DNA from: Lycium barbarum
Taxonomy: Eukaryota > Streptophyta > Magnoliopsida > Solanales > Solanaceae
Reading direction: 5' to 3'
Assembly: GCF_019175385.1 (NCBI RefSeq)
Contig: NC_083340.1
Location: 23,014,336 to 23,078,335, forward strand
DNA length: 64,000 nucleotides
Positions 21,908 to 33,700 of this stretch are shown piece by piece; position 1 is the first letter of the stretch, and each line of letters opens with the position of its first letter. Made by a program: the position numbers and the translations under genes. The notes below the pieces were generated by a model that was not told the origin of the DNA, did no database searches, and was given only the letters and a program-made list of their open reading frames with translations.

Positions 21908-22672
21908 GAGAGTTCTACCACAACAAGCTTCTTGGGTGGTTTCGAATATATTCAAAGGTAGGTAGCCTTTTGAGAAGGCACGATATGACTACACTCGGTT
22001 CTTGAACTTGCTGAATTTCTCCATTCAGAAGATATTAATAACTCTTACGTATTTGCCAGAAGTCTCATGGAGAAGAGTAGTATGTAATTATGGTGCACCT
22101 AAATGGTCTTTTATCTTCAGAGTTGCAGCATCGGGAAGAATCTACACAAAGGATAGGTCGGTTAATTAGGGCATTCTTTATAGTTGTGATTGTCCCCTCT
22201 GCTCACAAAACCAGGAAACTCTCTACAATGTTTTCTTTGTCTATCCCTACTAAATTTGTTTGGATGAAACTGTTAAATTGGATTGACATAAGTAGACAAC
22301 CTTTGGAGTGATCTGATGAACTGGAATGGATAGCTAGCCAGAAAAGGAAGTCTCCCACTGCTCATTTACATAGAATTTTATATCATATGTGGCAGGAGAT
22401 ACTTCAGAGTTTTCCAGAATATCTCTAGAGATGCTAGTATGATTGTTAAAATTATTATACAAGAAGTCTGCTTCAGAGATTCTATTGAAAGGAAGATCAG
22501 GTCCCTTAACTTCTCTCCAGTCTATCTTTCCTTCTTTGTTAGTAGTATAGACTGTAAGGGTGGTAGTAGTTTTTGTTGTTTGGGATGATTGAGATTGGAA
22601 AGAGTTGTTCTTTTTTTTTATTTCGTGTTATAATGTAGATACTGGTAATAAAATTTCTTTATTTACAAAAAA

Positions 22673-23133
22673 AAGCCTCTTTAGCATATAATACCGATTA
22701 TGCATATGAAAAGACAAACCTATAAAAAGTACCCATACTAGAACAATTGGGATGTTTGTCTCCGACTTGAAGTCCAAAGTCCATTTCCGAAGCTATATCT
22801 GATAACCTTCAAGCTCAATAACCCTTTTACACAACACAAAATGAAAATCCTCATTATTAGTGAGTGTTACAAGTATGTCAAAATTATCATAAACCCCTAT
22901 TTTAATATATCTTTTCAAAGGAAATTTCTCAAAAAATCGATATCTGTTAATGTTTATTTGTGGTCTGGATTACAGAAAGTGCCCAGCAATGGTTCTTCTC
23001 TACAAGGGTTGGTCATGACGCCACAATAGTCTTATAATTGTATATCACAGATGTCATTCCATTATGAGTGGTTCTTCTTGCTTTCACCAACTTCTGATTT
23101 GATCGAGTGGAAGGGATAGATGGAGAAGTAGCG
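22673..23133. other. Unassigned spacer
   Basis: AT-rich, with no gene, repeat boundary or recognised domain. It lies between the LINE tail and an LTR fragment. Confidence 0.4.
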
Positions 23134-23785
23134 TGTAACACCTAGTAGATTCGGGATATGTTTGAACTCATTAAATGCTTGTGATTAGACATGAACTTTG
23201 GAAATTTATATGTTTACACGTGTGAAAGTCAATATCTAAGCATGTCTCAACTGTAAAAAAGATTGGAGTTGAAAACAAATCTAAAAAGAAATAAAGTTTG
23301 AAAATCTGGGTCGAGATGCAGCCGGAGTGCGGGCCGCATATTCAACATACAAACCACATGTCTAACCGCATTAGCATATGGGAGTCTGAAGAAAGTATTG
23401 ATAGTGGAAATTTTAAGTCTCGGTGTTTGACATACGAAAGCCACATACAAACTGCATTTGAACCTAAAAAGGTGAAGATTTGAGGTCTCGGAACTCGACA
23501 TGCGAAAGCCACATGTCGAACCTCATATCGGACCTTACAGTAATTCTATAAATGCGGGATTTCTAAAATTTAAAACCCTATTTCGTTGTATGAGTTTTTG
23601 AGAGCTATTTCGGTCTAGACTCATACCCAAACACCCAAGGTGAGTTCTTTATCATCCTATGGTCAAATTACATCAAATTAACAAGGATTAGCTCCAAGAT
23701 ATCATCCAAATCCCTAGATTGTAGAAATTCAACCCAAAATCGATTGAAAAAAGAATTTTGGAAAACTTCAAAAGGTAAATATTTT
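23134..23785 (+). mobile_element. Truncated gypsy-type LTR fragment
   Basis: Starts 'tgtaacacctagtag', a typical gypsy LTR start. It then carries text such as 'caaggtgagttctttatcat' and 'aaatccctagattg', which resembles the first part of the LTR at 1-1695 ('caaggtaagttttatcat'). It breaks off at about 23785, where the copy C downstream flank begins. Confidence 0.5.
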
Positions 23786-23960
23786 GTAGCAATTGAGGGT
23801 GGAAAGTTTAGTGCGTATTTTTTTTTTTTTATAAATTTTTCCCGTAAATGGCCCCTTTAATTAGTCTTTTGTTTCGAGGGATTTTAATGCTCAACGTATA
23901 CAAACATGCAATGTACAAATGCTAATGTAAGCTGTTCTATTATTCAAAATATAAGATGTA

Positions 23961-24220
23961 CTCCTTCTGTCCCAAAATAAGTGTCGCTTTTAGCAAATAA
24001 AATTTGTCTCAAATAAGTGTCGCTTTAGAAATTCAAGACAAAATGTAATAATTGTTTCCGACTATACCCTTATATAAAGAACTACTTCTTGTTAATAGTA
24101 TTCAATTCTCAAGAAACATCTAATAAATAGGGGTAACTTAGTAAAATAAACGTTGTATTTATTATTGTTCTTAATGGCGTGAAATGAGTTAAAACCATAC
24201 TTATTTTGGGACGGAGGGAG
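23961..24220. mobile_element. Stowaway-like MITE with an empty site in copy B
   Basis: 260 bp. The ends 'ctccttctgtcccaaaata' and 'attttgggacggagggag' are inverted repeats. TA flanks at 23959-23960 and 24221-24222. The matching place downstream of copy B (about 9210, 'ataagatattatgg') has one TA and no element. Confidence 0.85.
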
Positions 24221-24746
24221 TATTATGGAGTTACTCATCATTTTTTAAACTAGTACAATGATAAACACTGTTTGTTAGTTGGGGGAAGGATCCACTGGAT
24301 ATTTTGAGAAACGTATACTCAAAATAAACACACTGAATTTCTGAAAGAATTTTTGTAATGCTATACTTCAATTAATTAAAGGAGAATTCTGCTTGACAAA
24401 ACAAAAATTCTTTGTTAAGAACCTAAAGTGACTTCTTTAAAGCGCTTGAGAGAATTGGATTAATCAAAATAATCTAGAAGATACCCTCCATAAAAAAGGT
24501 GAGATTTGTAATTATCTATAACATAAGGCAACTTAAATTATTTTTACACCATGAATGAATATTAATTAATAGTAAAATATATTATGATAAGAAAAAATGC
24601 TCAAAAGGGAATAAAAAGGAGAAGAACAGACTCAGAAAATACCAATATAAATAAAAAAGACTGAGAAAAAGGTTACATGAAGGATTTTACACTTACACGG
24701 ACCATAATAAATAGAAGAAGATAGATCGTTCTTTTAATAACTCAAT

Positions 24747-27700
24747 TTAACCACAGATTCTTGGGACAGTCCAAGTTTGTGGCTTTGACACCCTTTCATC
24801 ACCAGGCAAAGCCATATACTTTTCCCAATCATCAAGCGCCATTGTTAAGTCATGCAATTTATTATCAATTCCAATACAACAATTTGCATGCATTGTGCAA
24901 ACAAGATTGAGATCTTTACTTGGCTCACAAAATCCCCCAAATAGAGCAGTGTCCAAAAATCTTATTTTCAGTCCAATATCTTTGATGAATGGGTTGAATT
25001 TGATCATGTTGAGCACGTCTTGATCGTGTTTTCCTGGATGAGCCTCTCTTGCATTGTACCAGAATTTGTAAAATTGGATGGTACGTTGATTTGATTTGAC
25101 AAAATTGAAACCTCCATTTGGTGAGTTGTGTAAATCTGTAGAGTCGTACCAGTAATGGTCACAAGCAATTTGGAAATCGGTGTCCAGGTAAAAATGTGCA
25201 AATGGTTGTCGAAACCACAATATATCGGCATCCTATAGAGACGACACAAAATAATATTTATGGTTAGCACTATAGAGTAATATATATATATATATATAAA
25301 TTTCCAAACTAGAGATATAAGGCATGAAATTTTCCCATTGCTAGTCACCACTTTGTTAAATCATATTGGACATCGATATATAATTGAAATATATTTCAAT
25401 TGTTGTCTTATAACGTTTTTTAAAATTATTTCTTTGTTTTTTTGACTAATACAAGATCAATAGAAATAAAGACAAGATGAGTTGTTATCGATGAGTTGTT
25501 ATTTGCTTATATGCAAAATTATGCGATTGTTCAAGCAACCATATTTTCCAAGTAAAGCTTGATAAGACATGCAGTCTAGTATGTAGGTCGTTTGCTTTAA
25601 CTTCTATGCTCAACGATGGTGTAAATTTTTTTTTTACACTATTAGGTCATTAAAAAGATAAATATATACAAGTAGTTGACAACAAAATGAATGGGTGGCT
25701 TAGAAAATACGACATTTTATGTTAAAATACACTAATATGTAAACATTCTTTACGCTACAAGTGTATATTGTAGAGAAATATAGCAGAAGAAAAGTAAATC
25801 GGAGAAACCTTCTGCTAGCCCAAGATCGTTGCTAAGATTGGAAAATTCAACTAAAGAAGAGGAAACTTTGGAAAGGAATTTTGTAATGGAAGAAGACTCT
25901 TGAATTGACTTGAATGACTTTCAATTGGGTTGATTAGAAATGGACAAGATCATCCCTATTTATAGTTATCTATGGATGATTCTAGATACTCTTCTAGATA
26001 CATCTACAAGAAAATTCTAGCAACCTTTATATATCTTCTAATAATACTCTAGAACATCTAGATATTTATATAAGATAATTATCTAAGATGCTACTGTAGA
26101 CCATTCTAGATATTCTTCTAAATATCTATGATATTTATTCTTCCAAAAAATTAACTTTATTTTTTCACACTCCCCCTTAAAGTAATTTTTTGGAAGCTAT
26201 CCTGAACTTGTCGTGGAAGAACTCAGACGAAGCTTGTGAGCGTGCCATGGTGAAGATCTCAACAATATTTTCTCAACACTTCTTCCTTCTTCAAATGATG
26301 ATGATTTTCCGCTAATAATTGGGCCACTAAAGAAACATGAATACATTTTGATAAAATTTTCATCTCTGTTACGGTCAGACTTGACAATATTTCTTTTTGG
26401 CCTTTGCGAACCACGTGAACCATCTTCATGCTGAGTTTCACATTCTTGAGTTTCCAGACTCCCCCTTTCTCTTAGGTCCTTGACAATTGTGTTATTTGGA
26501 GAAGCAACTGAGTCGGTGACGATCTGACCATTAATTTCCTGCGAAGACCGAGAACCACCGTAGGATCCACCACCAGATTCCTTTTTTCAGCTCCTCAATG
26601 AACTGTTTGCCAGCTTCAGAGCATCCGAGAACCATATTATCTGTCTTACCATATGAAATTGGGCCTTCAAGGTCAACCTCTTCATTTATTTGACCGTCAG
26701 CTTCTCCATCTGCTTCCAGTATTTGATATGAGCTAGTGATTGACTCTGATATGGCAGATGATTGATCAAAGACTTCAATTTCCACTACAACTCCCTCAAT
26801 GCTTTCTCTAGAATGGCCACCATTGTCATATATAGTTTCAGAAACTTTCATGCTCAGGATCTACTTCAACATCCTCCACGTCCGGACTTTTATTACTAAT
26901 TTTAGGATCTAGCAGCTACCACGTCACTAGTCTGAACATCTTTGGAATCTTCTTACTTTTTGTTGATGACACCAATGCCTTACTTCTCCACGTAATGGAC
27001 CGTATTATCTCTTGAATCCATGATCGAGTCTCTTTCGAAATTGAAGGAAGCCAGGGCATCTACTACTCGAGCCTCAGCTATGAAACACCTTCCCCAGTCC
27101 CCTTCTTCTTCAGCAGCTTTCTCAACTTGAGCCATGTTGCTCTCTTTTGTTTGACAATATCTTATTATGTGTCCTATTTTACCACACCTGTAACATTTGA
27201 GAGTCTTCTTATAGTTATTAGTAGACTCTCTCTCCTTTTCTAGCGAGCTGGAAACACTTTGAGATCGAGAGTGTGGCGTATCTCTGAATGTTTTTCCTTT
27301 GAAGTTCCTCTTGTCGGCTACAAGAGCATTCCTTTCCCATTCTTTAAAACATACACTAGCCATCTGTTTGGCTAGTAGCTCCTGTGATGACAATAAATTC
27401 TCAAACTCCTCTATGGATGGTTGTTGAGCCCATCCTTGAATTGATGTAACAAAAGGAATATATTATGACTTCAAACCACGAATGATAGTTCTTCTCATTC
27501 GTGCTTCAGAGATAGCCTCATCCGAATTTAATAAAGAGATCTCTGAACATAAGTTCTTAATTCTTAAAAAGTACTCGGCAATAGAAAGATTACCTTAAGT
27601 GGTGTTCGCCAATTCATTCTCCAATATTTGTAGCTGGGCTTTATCTTTCTTTTTGAACAAACGATCAAGGGTCCTCCAAATTTCATGAGCTGGTTTGCAC

Positions 27701-30700
27701 CTTATAATATGATCAAACAAGTTGTGTGAGATGGACCTCTTTAGGATGAACTCCGCCTTCGCATTAATCTGCTTCCACTTCTTGTATGCACTGCTATTTT
27801 CCGGTCCGTCAGTAGGAGGACTTGTGTAACTACCATTAACAACATCCCACAAATCCTCTACTACAAGATATGACTCCATACATGTCTTCCATACCTTGTA
27901 ATTGAACTGATGCAACAACTCCATCCCCAGTCCATTAACACGGCCACTTAGAGAAACCAGTTGAATCTACCTCTAACCCGATCTTGAAATAAAATCCAGA
28001 AGCCAACTACGGCTATGACTCTGATACCATGTAGAGAAATATAGCAGATGAAAAGTAAATTGGAGAAACCTTCTGCTAGCCCAAGATCGTTACTAAGATT
28101 GGAAGATTCAACTAAAGAAGAGGAAGCTTTGGAAAGGAGAATTTTGCAATGGAAGAAGACTCTTGAATTGGCTTGAATGACTTTCAATTGGGTTGATTAG
28201 AAATGTACAAGATCATCCCTATTTATAGTTATCTATGGATGATTCTAGATACTCTTCTAGATACATCTACAAGAAAATTTTAGCAACCTTTATCTTCTAG
28301 TAATACTCTAGAACATGTAGATATTTTTATAAGATAATTATCTAAGATGCTACACTAGACCATTCTAGATATTCTTATAACGTTTTTTTTTTAAATTTTT
28401 TCTTTGTTTTTTTGACTAATACAAGATCAATAGAAATAAAGACAAGATGAGTTGTTATTTGCTTATATGCAAAATTATGCGATTGTTCAAGCAGCCATAT
28501 TTTCCAAGTAAAGCTTGATAAGACATGCATTCTAGTATGTAGGTCGTTAGCTTTAACTTCTATGCTCAACGATGGTGTAAATAATTTTTTACACTATTAG
28601 ATCATTAAAAAGATAAATATATACAAGTAGTTGACAACAAAATGAATGGGTGGCTTAGAAAATAAGACATTTTATATTAAAATAAACTAATATGTAAACA
28701 TTCTTTACGCTGCAAGTGTACATACGTTAAAACATAATTTTTTAGTTAACTAGTTTCACCAATTATGGATATTTACTGTTATTTTAAGGTGTTCTCATAG
28801 TGTAATGATTTGCTTACATAGTTAGTATATATGTAGAAGCTAATTTTTAAAACTTTTAATAAAATGTTAATGATAAAGTGAAAGAAGAGTACCGTGAAAA
28901 TGAAGTTATATCCCATTTCAAGAACATTTCTCAGAAAATCAATCCTTCTCCACATCATCTTCAAATAATCCTCACTCATAAAATGAGCTTCACCAGAGAA
29001 ATCAACACCTTTTGTAGTGAGAGCATAACAGTGAAGCTGTTTCTCCAAGCAGCGAGTATATGCAGTTTGGTCCAAAGCTGCAACTACAACATGTTTCAAA
29101 AGTGGTTTTGTTTGGTTTCCAACTCTAAAGCTTTTCAAGAAAACATCAAATATGGAGTTTGGTTCTGTCCATGCTGCATTTAGAGCTGTTATTATCACTG
29201 TTTTGTCTCCCATTGCTGCTTTTTCTAACACTTTCTCTAACTTGCTTTTTTGCTGTTGCTTATTCTTTTCCTGAAAATTTAGACAAATTTGGTAATGATT
29301 TTATAGACGATTTAAAGAAGAGTTTTATTTAACCTCTATATACTGATAGTACTGTAAAAAATATTTGTACTAATTTAGATCAGCTAAAAGATAATTAAGG
29401 TTAATGGTGCATATAAAATAAGATCAATAACTTGAAAATAAGAAAAATTGACTGCTAAAGCAAATTAAAAATATTGTATTCTTTTACACTGGAGTTAAAT
29501 CCTTTAAGTGACAGAATTGTTTTTCGGTTTTCCACTGCGCATGCGTACTTGCTTTGGGTCCGATTAATTTGAATTCACGGCAAAAAAGTCCATTTGGGGG
29601 GTTTTTGGGGGGGTGGGGGGTGGGGGGGGGAGGGGGGAGGGGGCGCTCTATGTTAAAGATGACTTCATTCTTAGAATTCGAGACTTTGTATGGAGGGACA
29701 CTTACCACCAAATTTGGTGAATTGGTATTGGAAGAGTTATACTTTTGGTCCCTCAGTTATTGGTGAATTTTGATTTTTGTCCTTGTATTATTTGGTTAAA
29801 TATACTTAACCTGCAATTAACTAAAATGTGCATTTTTTGATCCCTTTATAAAAAAAATATGTGATATTTAGACTATTTTAGAACTATGTTTCTTAAATAT
29901 AAGGTAACAAGACAAATTTAGCATAATATATACAGTAACAATAATAATGATTTAGCACTTAATAAATTGTCTTTCTTCTACTATTTATGGTCCATGCAGG
30001 TGTAAAAGTCCTTCATGTTACCATTTTCTCAGTCACTTCTGTTTCTTTTTATTTCCCTTTGTGTATCCTAATCTTTTCCTATTATAATATATATCTTTAA
30101 AAATAAGAGATGGAAAAATCGAAGGTGGAAGAGTCTTTGGTGGTATTTAAGCTCTGCACCTAGTCATTAAGCTACGCATCTATTTCAAAAGCTTATTTTG
30201 TAGGGGTTTATGATCTTTATAATTGATCTGAGGAACTGCAATTATTGTCTGTTGATAATAACATTATTATCGTTAGTGCTTCCTTCATTATAAGAAAAAG
30301 CTTACTTTGTAGGGGTTTATGATCTTTATAATTGATCTGAGGAACTGCAATTATTGTCTGTTGATAATAATTTAAAGTTTATGATCTTTATAATTAATAC
30401 TTCGTCTGATTCGTGAAATTATTTAGTGTGAGAGAGTTGACTCTATTTGAAATGAAATTGTTTTAGAAACAGGACCTTTTAGGATTTTGGGAATGATTCT
30501 ACAGATTCTGCTGATTAATTATTTGATAGCCAAAATAAATAATTAATAACGGACATAATTCAGCTTAAGACACGTAGTATATCATCGTATGATTATTAAG
30601 TAAACAAATACATAAGCATTGATAACAAATTAATAATCGAATGAAAAAACCTAATGAAAGAAGTGGTATTTCCTAACCAATCAATTAACTTAATAGTTCA

Positions 30701-33700
30701 TTAATGAATTAAATGACCTGAGAAAAAAATTGTAAAACAATTTAAATTAAAGAATTCACAACCATACATTGGCTAAATATTCCTCTAATTATTACAAACT
30801 ACGTATGACAAGATTCATTTTGTACTTGAAGATGACATTAATTGAATAAATCTTAGGGCCGCCTAAATCTATGTTATTAGTCAATTTTGAAAAATTCTTC
30901 TGTCACTTTTTCTGTGTAGAAATAGACAATTCTGTAGTTGTAGATAGGGGTATTCACGGTTTGGTTAAAAACAGATCCAAACCTAAAACCAAACAAATAA
31001 ACCGACAATTACTTGCGTTGGGTTTGGTTTAGTTTGGTTTTAAATTTTTAAAAACCAATAGTATTTGGTTTGGTTATAATTTTACTCAAAGCAAACCGAA
31101 GAAAAAACCGAACTGAACCGACAAATTTTATAAATACTTTTTATAATTATATATATATACGAGATATTAATTTTATAAATACTTCTAATAATTTATATAC
31201 ATTTTAGTAAAAATTTATTTATCTCTAATATACTAATGAACTTTATACCTTAAGCCCATTTCAAAAAGAAATCCATGAATTCAAACTCATATTCAAAGAA
31301 ACAACAATGAGATTTATCTAGATTTATTTTTTGTATTTCTTATAAACTTTTTTTCACTTAATTAAATTATAAATCCTAAGACATTTTCTCCATAATGCAA
31401 GAAACTATAACTACCATAATAAAAGGATAATAACGAATTATAGGTTGGAAAATGATAGAAAATTCTCTCATATTGTAGGAAAAAACATGAAAGAGAGAAA
31501 TACAGTTAGTTTTCTTAAAAACCGAGCCAAACCGAACCAAATCGACTACAACCAAACCGATGGATATGTATTATATTTGGTTTGATTTGGTTTTAATAAT
31601 TTTAAAAATTGACTAGATTAGTTTGGTTTTGGTTTTAACCCAAAACCGATCCAAACCGTAACACCCCTAGTTGTAGGGACCTTTAATTTACTTTTATATA
31701 CGTGAAATTAATTTTGGTGACTTGTACGGATAAAGAATTTGGGTATATAGGTAGTAGTTTTTTTCTTTTTCTGGTTGGGGTTTGAGGGTGGGTGGGTTTG
31801 CATAGCTAGTTGAATTCTAAGCCATTACAAAGAAAGAAAGGAACTTTATTTTTCTTAAATTAAAAGTAAAGGTGTGAAATGTATTCACCTACTCCATGAG
31901 TTATTAAGAAACAGTTAGACAGAGATTTAGTCAATGAATTAGTAACCATAGTCCTATTAGTGAAAAGCACCAACGATTAAGGTGGGACTCAGTGGCGGAG
32001 CTATAATCGGTGAAGGGTGTTTAACTAGTATCATTGCCGAAAAATTATATTGTGTATATATGTTAAATATTACTTTTCATATATATTTATTTAAATTTTG
32101 AATATTCTTAGCGAGACCTTTGGTTTCGTCACTGGGTGGGGTGAGAAATATTTTTATTTTTATTTTTAATCAGGTCTCTCGGATTTGAGCTACTGAAAAT
32201 TGAATCGTCTTTGTTAATTAGGAAGCACTTTACCCCACTTTGGAATTCTCTAGTGCAAATTCAAATTATTCGAATTCCGATCATTCTAAAAATTTTGGAT
32301 TCTACTATACCTACGTTTTTTTTCTTTCCTCTAATTTGTTGTGCCTTGTATTATATATATATATATATATATATATATCATCCATCTAGAATATATTAGT
32401 AGCAACTTGGGCGACATTGAAAAGTCTGATCATTTTCCTATGTACATTATTCTTCTTAATTAGGGAATGCGTGAAAGATTATCATTCTTAGCACATTTTT
32501 ATTGAAGAGAAAAATAGTTATTGGTTGATTTAACAGATCTGACATTTATACTTAAACTATTGGCCTTCAAAAGTCTCACTTTTTGAAACGTCTGATTTCG
32601 ACAGATTGCATTAAAAAAATAGTATTTCATCAGTTTTAATTTATTTGAATCTATTTCCTTTTTAATTCATGTCAAAATGAATGACCTATTTTCTGATTTG
32701 GAAACAAATTCACTTTATGAATGATTTACAGTCACACAAATTTTCAAGGCTTATTTTGAACTATAAATTTCAAAAGTCTTCCCTCTTTCTTAAATATCGT
32801 GCTCAATCAAATGGGTTCATATAAATTGAAACAGAGGGAGATTCATGATAATTCTAAAAATAGAGGGACGTTATCAACAATAAGACAGCCAGCCAGACTT
32901 ATCTAGCGTAACTAATGGAGTAATCAGTAACAGTACTATAAAGAATTTAAGGATGATAATGGAAGTTAATTCATACTGTCTAATCTTTTCAAGAAGTTTT
33001 AAAACATTTTCTTTTTGTTTGAAAAGAGGTTTTATCATGAAAAAGTGTTTGAGGATGTTCTTCATTCACTCACAAAACGCTCAAAATCTCCAGAAAAAAA
33101 AAAAAAAAAACTTCAACTATCCAAACATTAGCTTTTGAATCCACAAACTGCTTCTTCTAAAAGCTTTATTCATGAAAATTTTCCAAAGGTTGAAAAAAAA
33201 AAAAAAGAATCCTATTAATGAACATGACTCCAACCATGCCAACATTTTGTGTCTAACAGGTACACTTTCTAAGCAGTAGAAGTGTCCATCAATAGGAACA
33301 AATTCGAGTTCTAATGTCAAAGTAAAAGATGTGAACAAACTTAAAGGCCTGTTTATGACTCAGTTTTACGGTCAAAATATAAAATGAAAAAGAAACTTAC
33401 TTTTGAGGGTAGGGTTCCAGCTTGTGCAGAAACATTTGCAGTACTATTGTAGCCATGAAGCAAATTTTCAGCCACGGAGCTATTTGATGATGAAGTTTTG
33501 TTTACATAGTTTGAGTTGAAATCCAACGAAGAAACCGGTTTGTAGTTGTAATTAGGCAAGAATTGAAGAGGATAAGAAGAAGAGTGATAAAGAAGGAGAG
33601 ATGAAAGAGCAACTGCTGAAAATAACAGAAATATCTTCACAATGTTACGTGAAGAAATTATTTGTGGTTGGTGGTGGAAGCCATTGGAAGGGGTGGTGGC

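Larger units (their letters stand above)
18623..22672 (+). mobile_element. 5'-truncated L1-type LINE, split by an LTR-like element
   Basis: Two LINE pieces (18623-19069 and 21908-22672) read on the plus strand. The first encodes, across frameshifts, the C-terminal part of a plant non-LTR reverse transcriptase: 'GRVTSWATKLLSYADRV', then 'WDQLCKPKAVGKVSITNLS', 'WNKEAITKMLWSL' and 'HSYYIKGKSIFDS'. The second continues with 'LPQQASWVVSNIFKGR'-type text, 'LPEVSWRRVVCNYGAPKWSF' and 'VAASGRIYTKDR' (the zf-RVT-like end). It then ends with an AT-rich tail and A8 (about 22663-22672). 'ccttttagg' before the start resembles 'cctctttagc' after the tail, a possible imperfect target duplication. Many stops make it dead. 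Confidence 0.75.
25769..28373 (-). mobile_element. Internally deleted Ty1/copia in intron 2 of copy C
   Basis: Same orientation as the host gene. The 3' LTR is 25769-26169 (TGTAGAGAAA...TTCACA), followed by the complement of a polypurine tract, 'ctcccccttaaag' (26170-26182). The 5' LTR starts at 28030 with the same TGTAGAGAAA but stops at about 28373, lacking the last ~55 bp. The complement of the initiator-Met tRNA primer site, 'gactctgatacca', lies at 28017-28029. The LTRs differ at roughly one base in twenty, so the insertion is not recent. The interior keeps gag and a linker region but lacks integrase, reverse transcriptase and RNase H, so the copy is non-autonomous. Confidence 0.9.

Noticed and set aside
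29484..29766. Pro- or Gly-rich ORFs over the G-run cluster
   Set aside because: Composition is set by the G/C tract, and they sit inside an intron of copy C.
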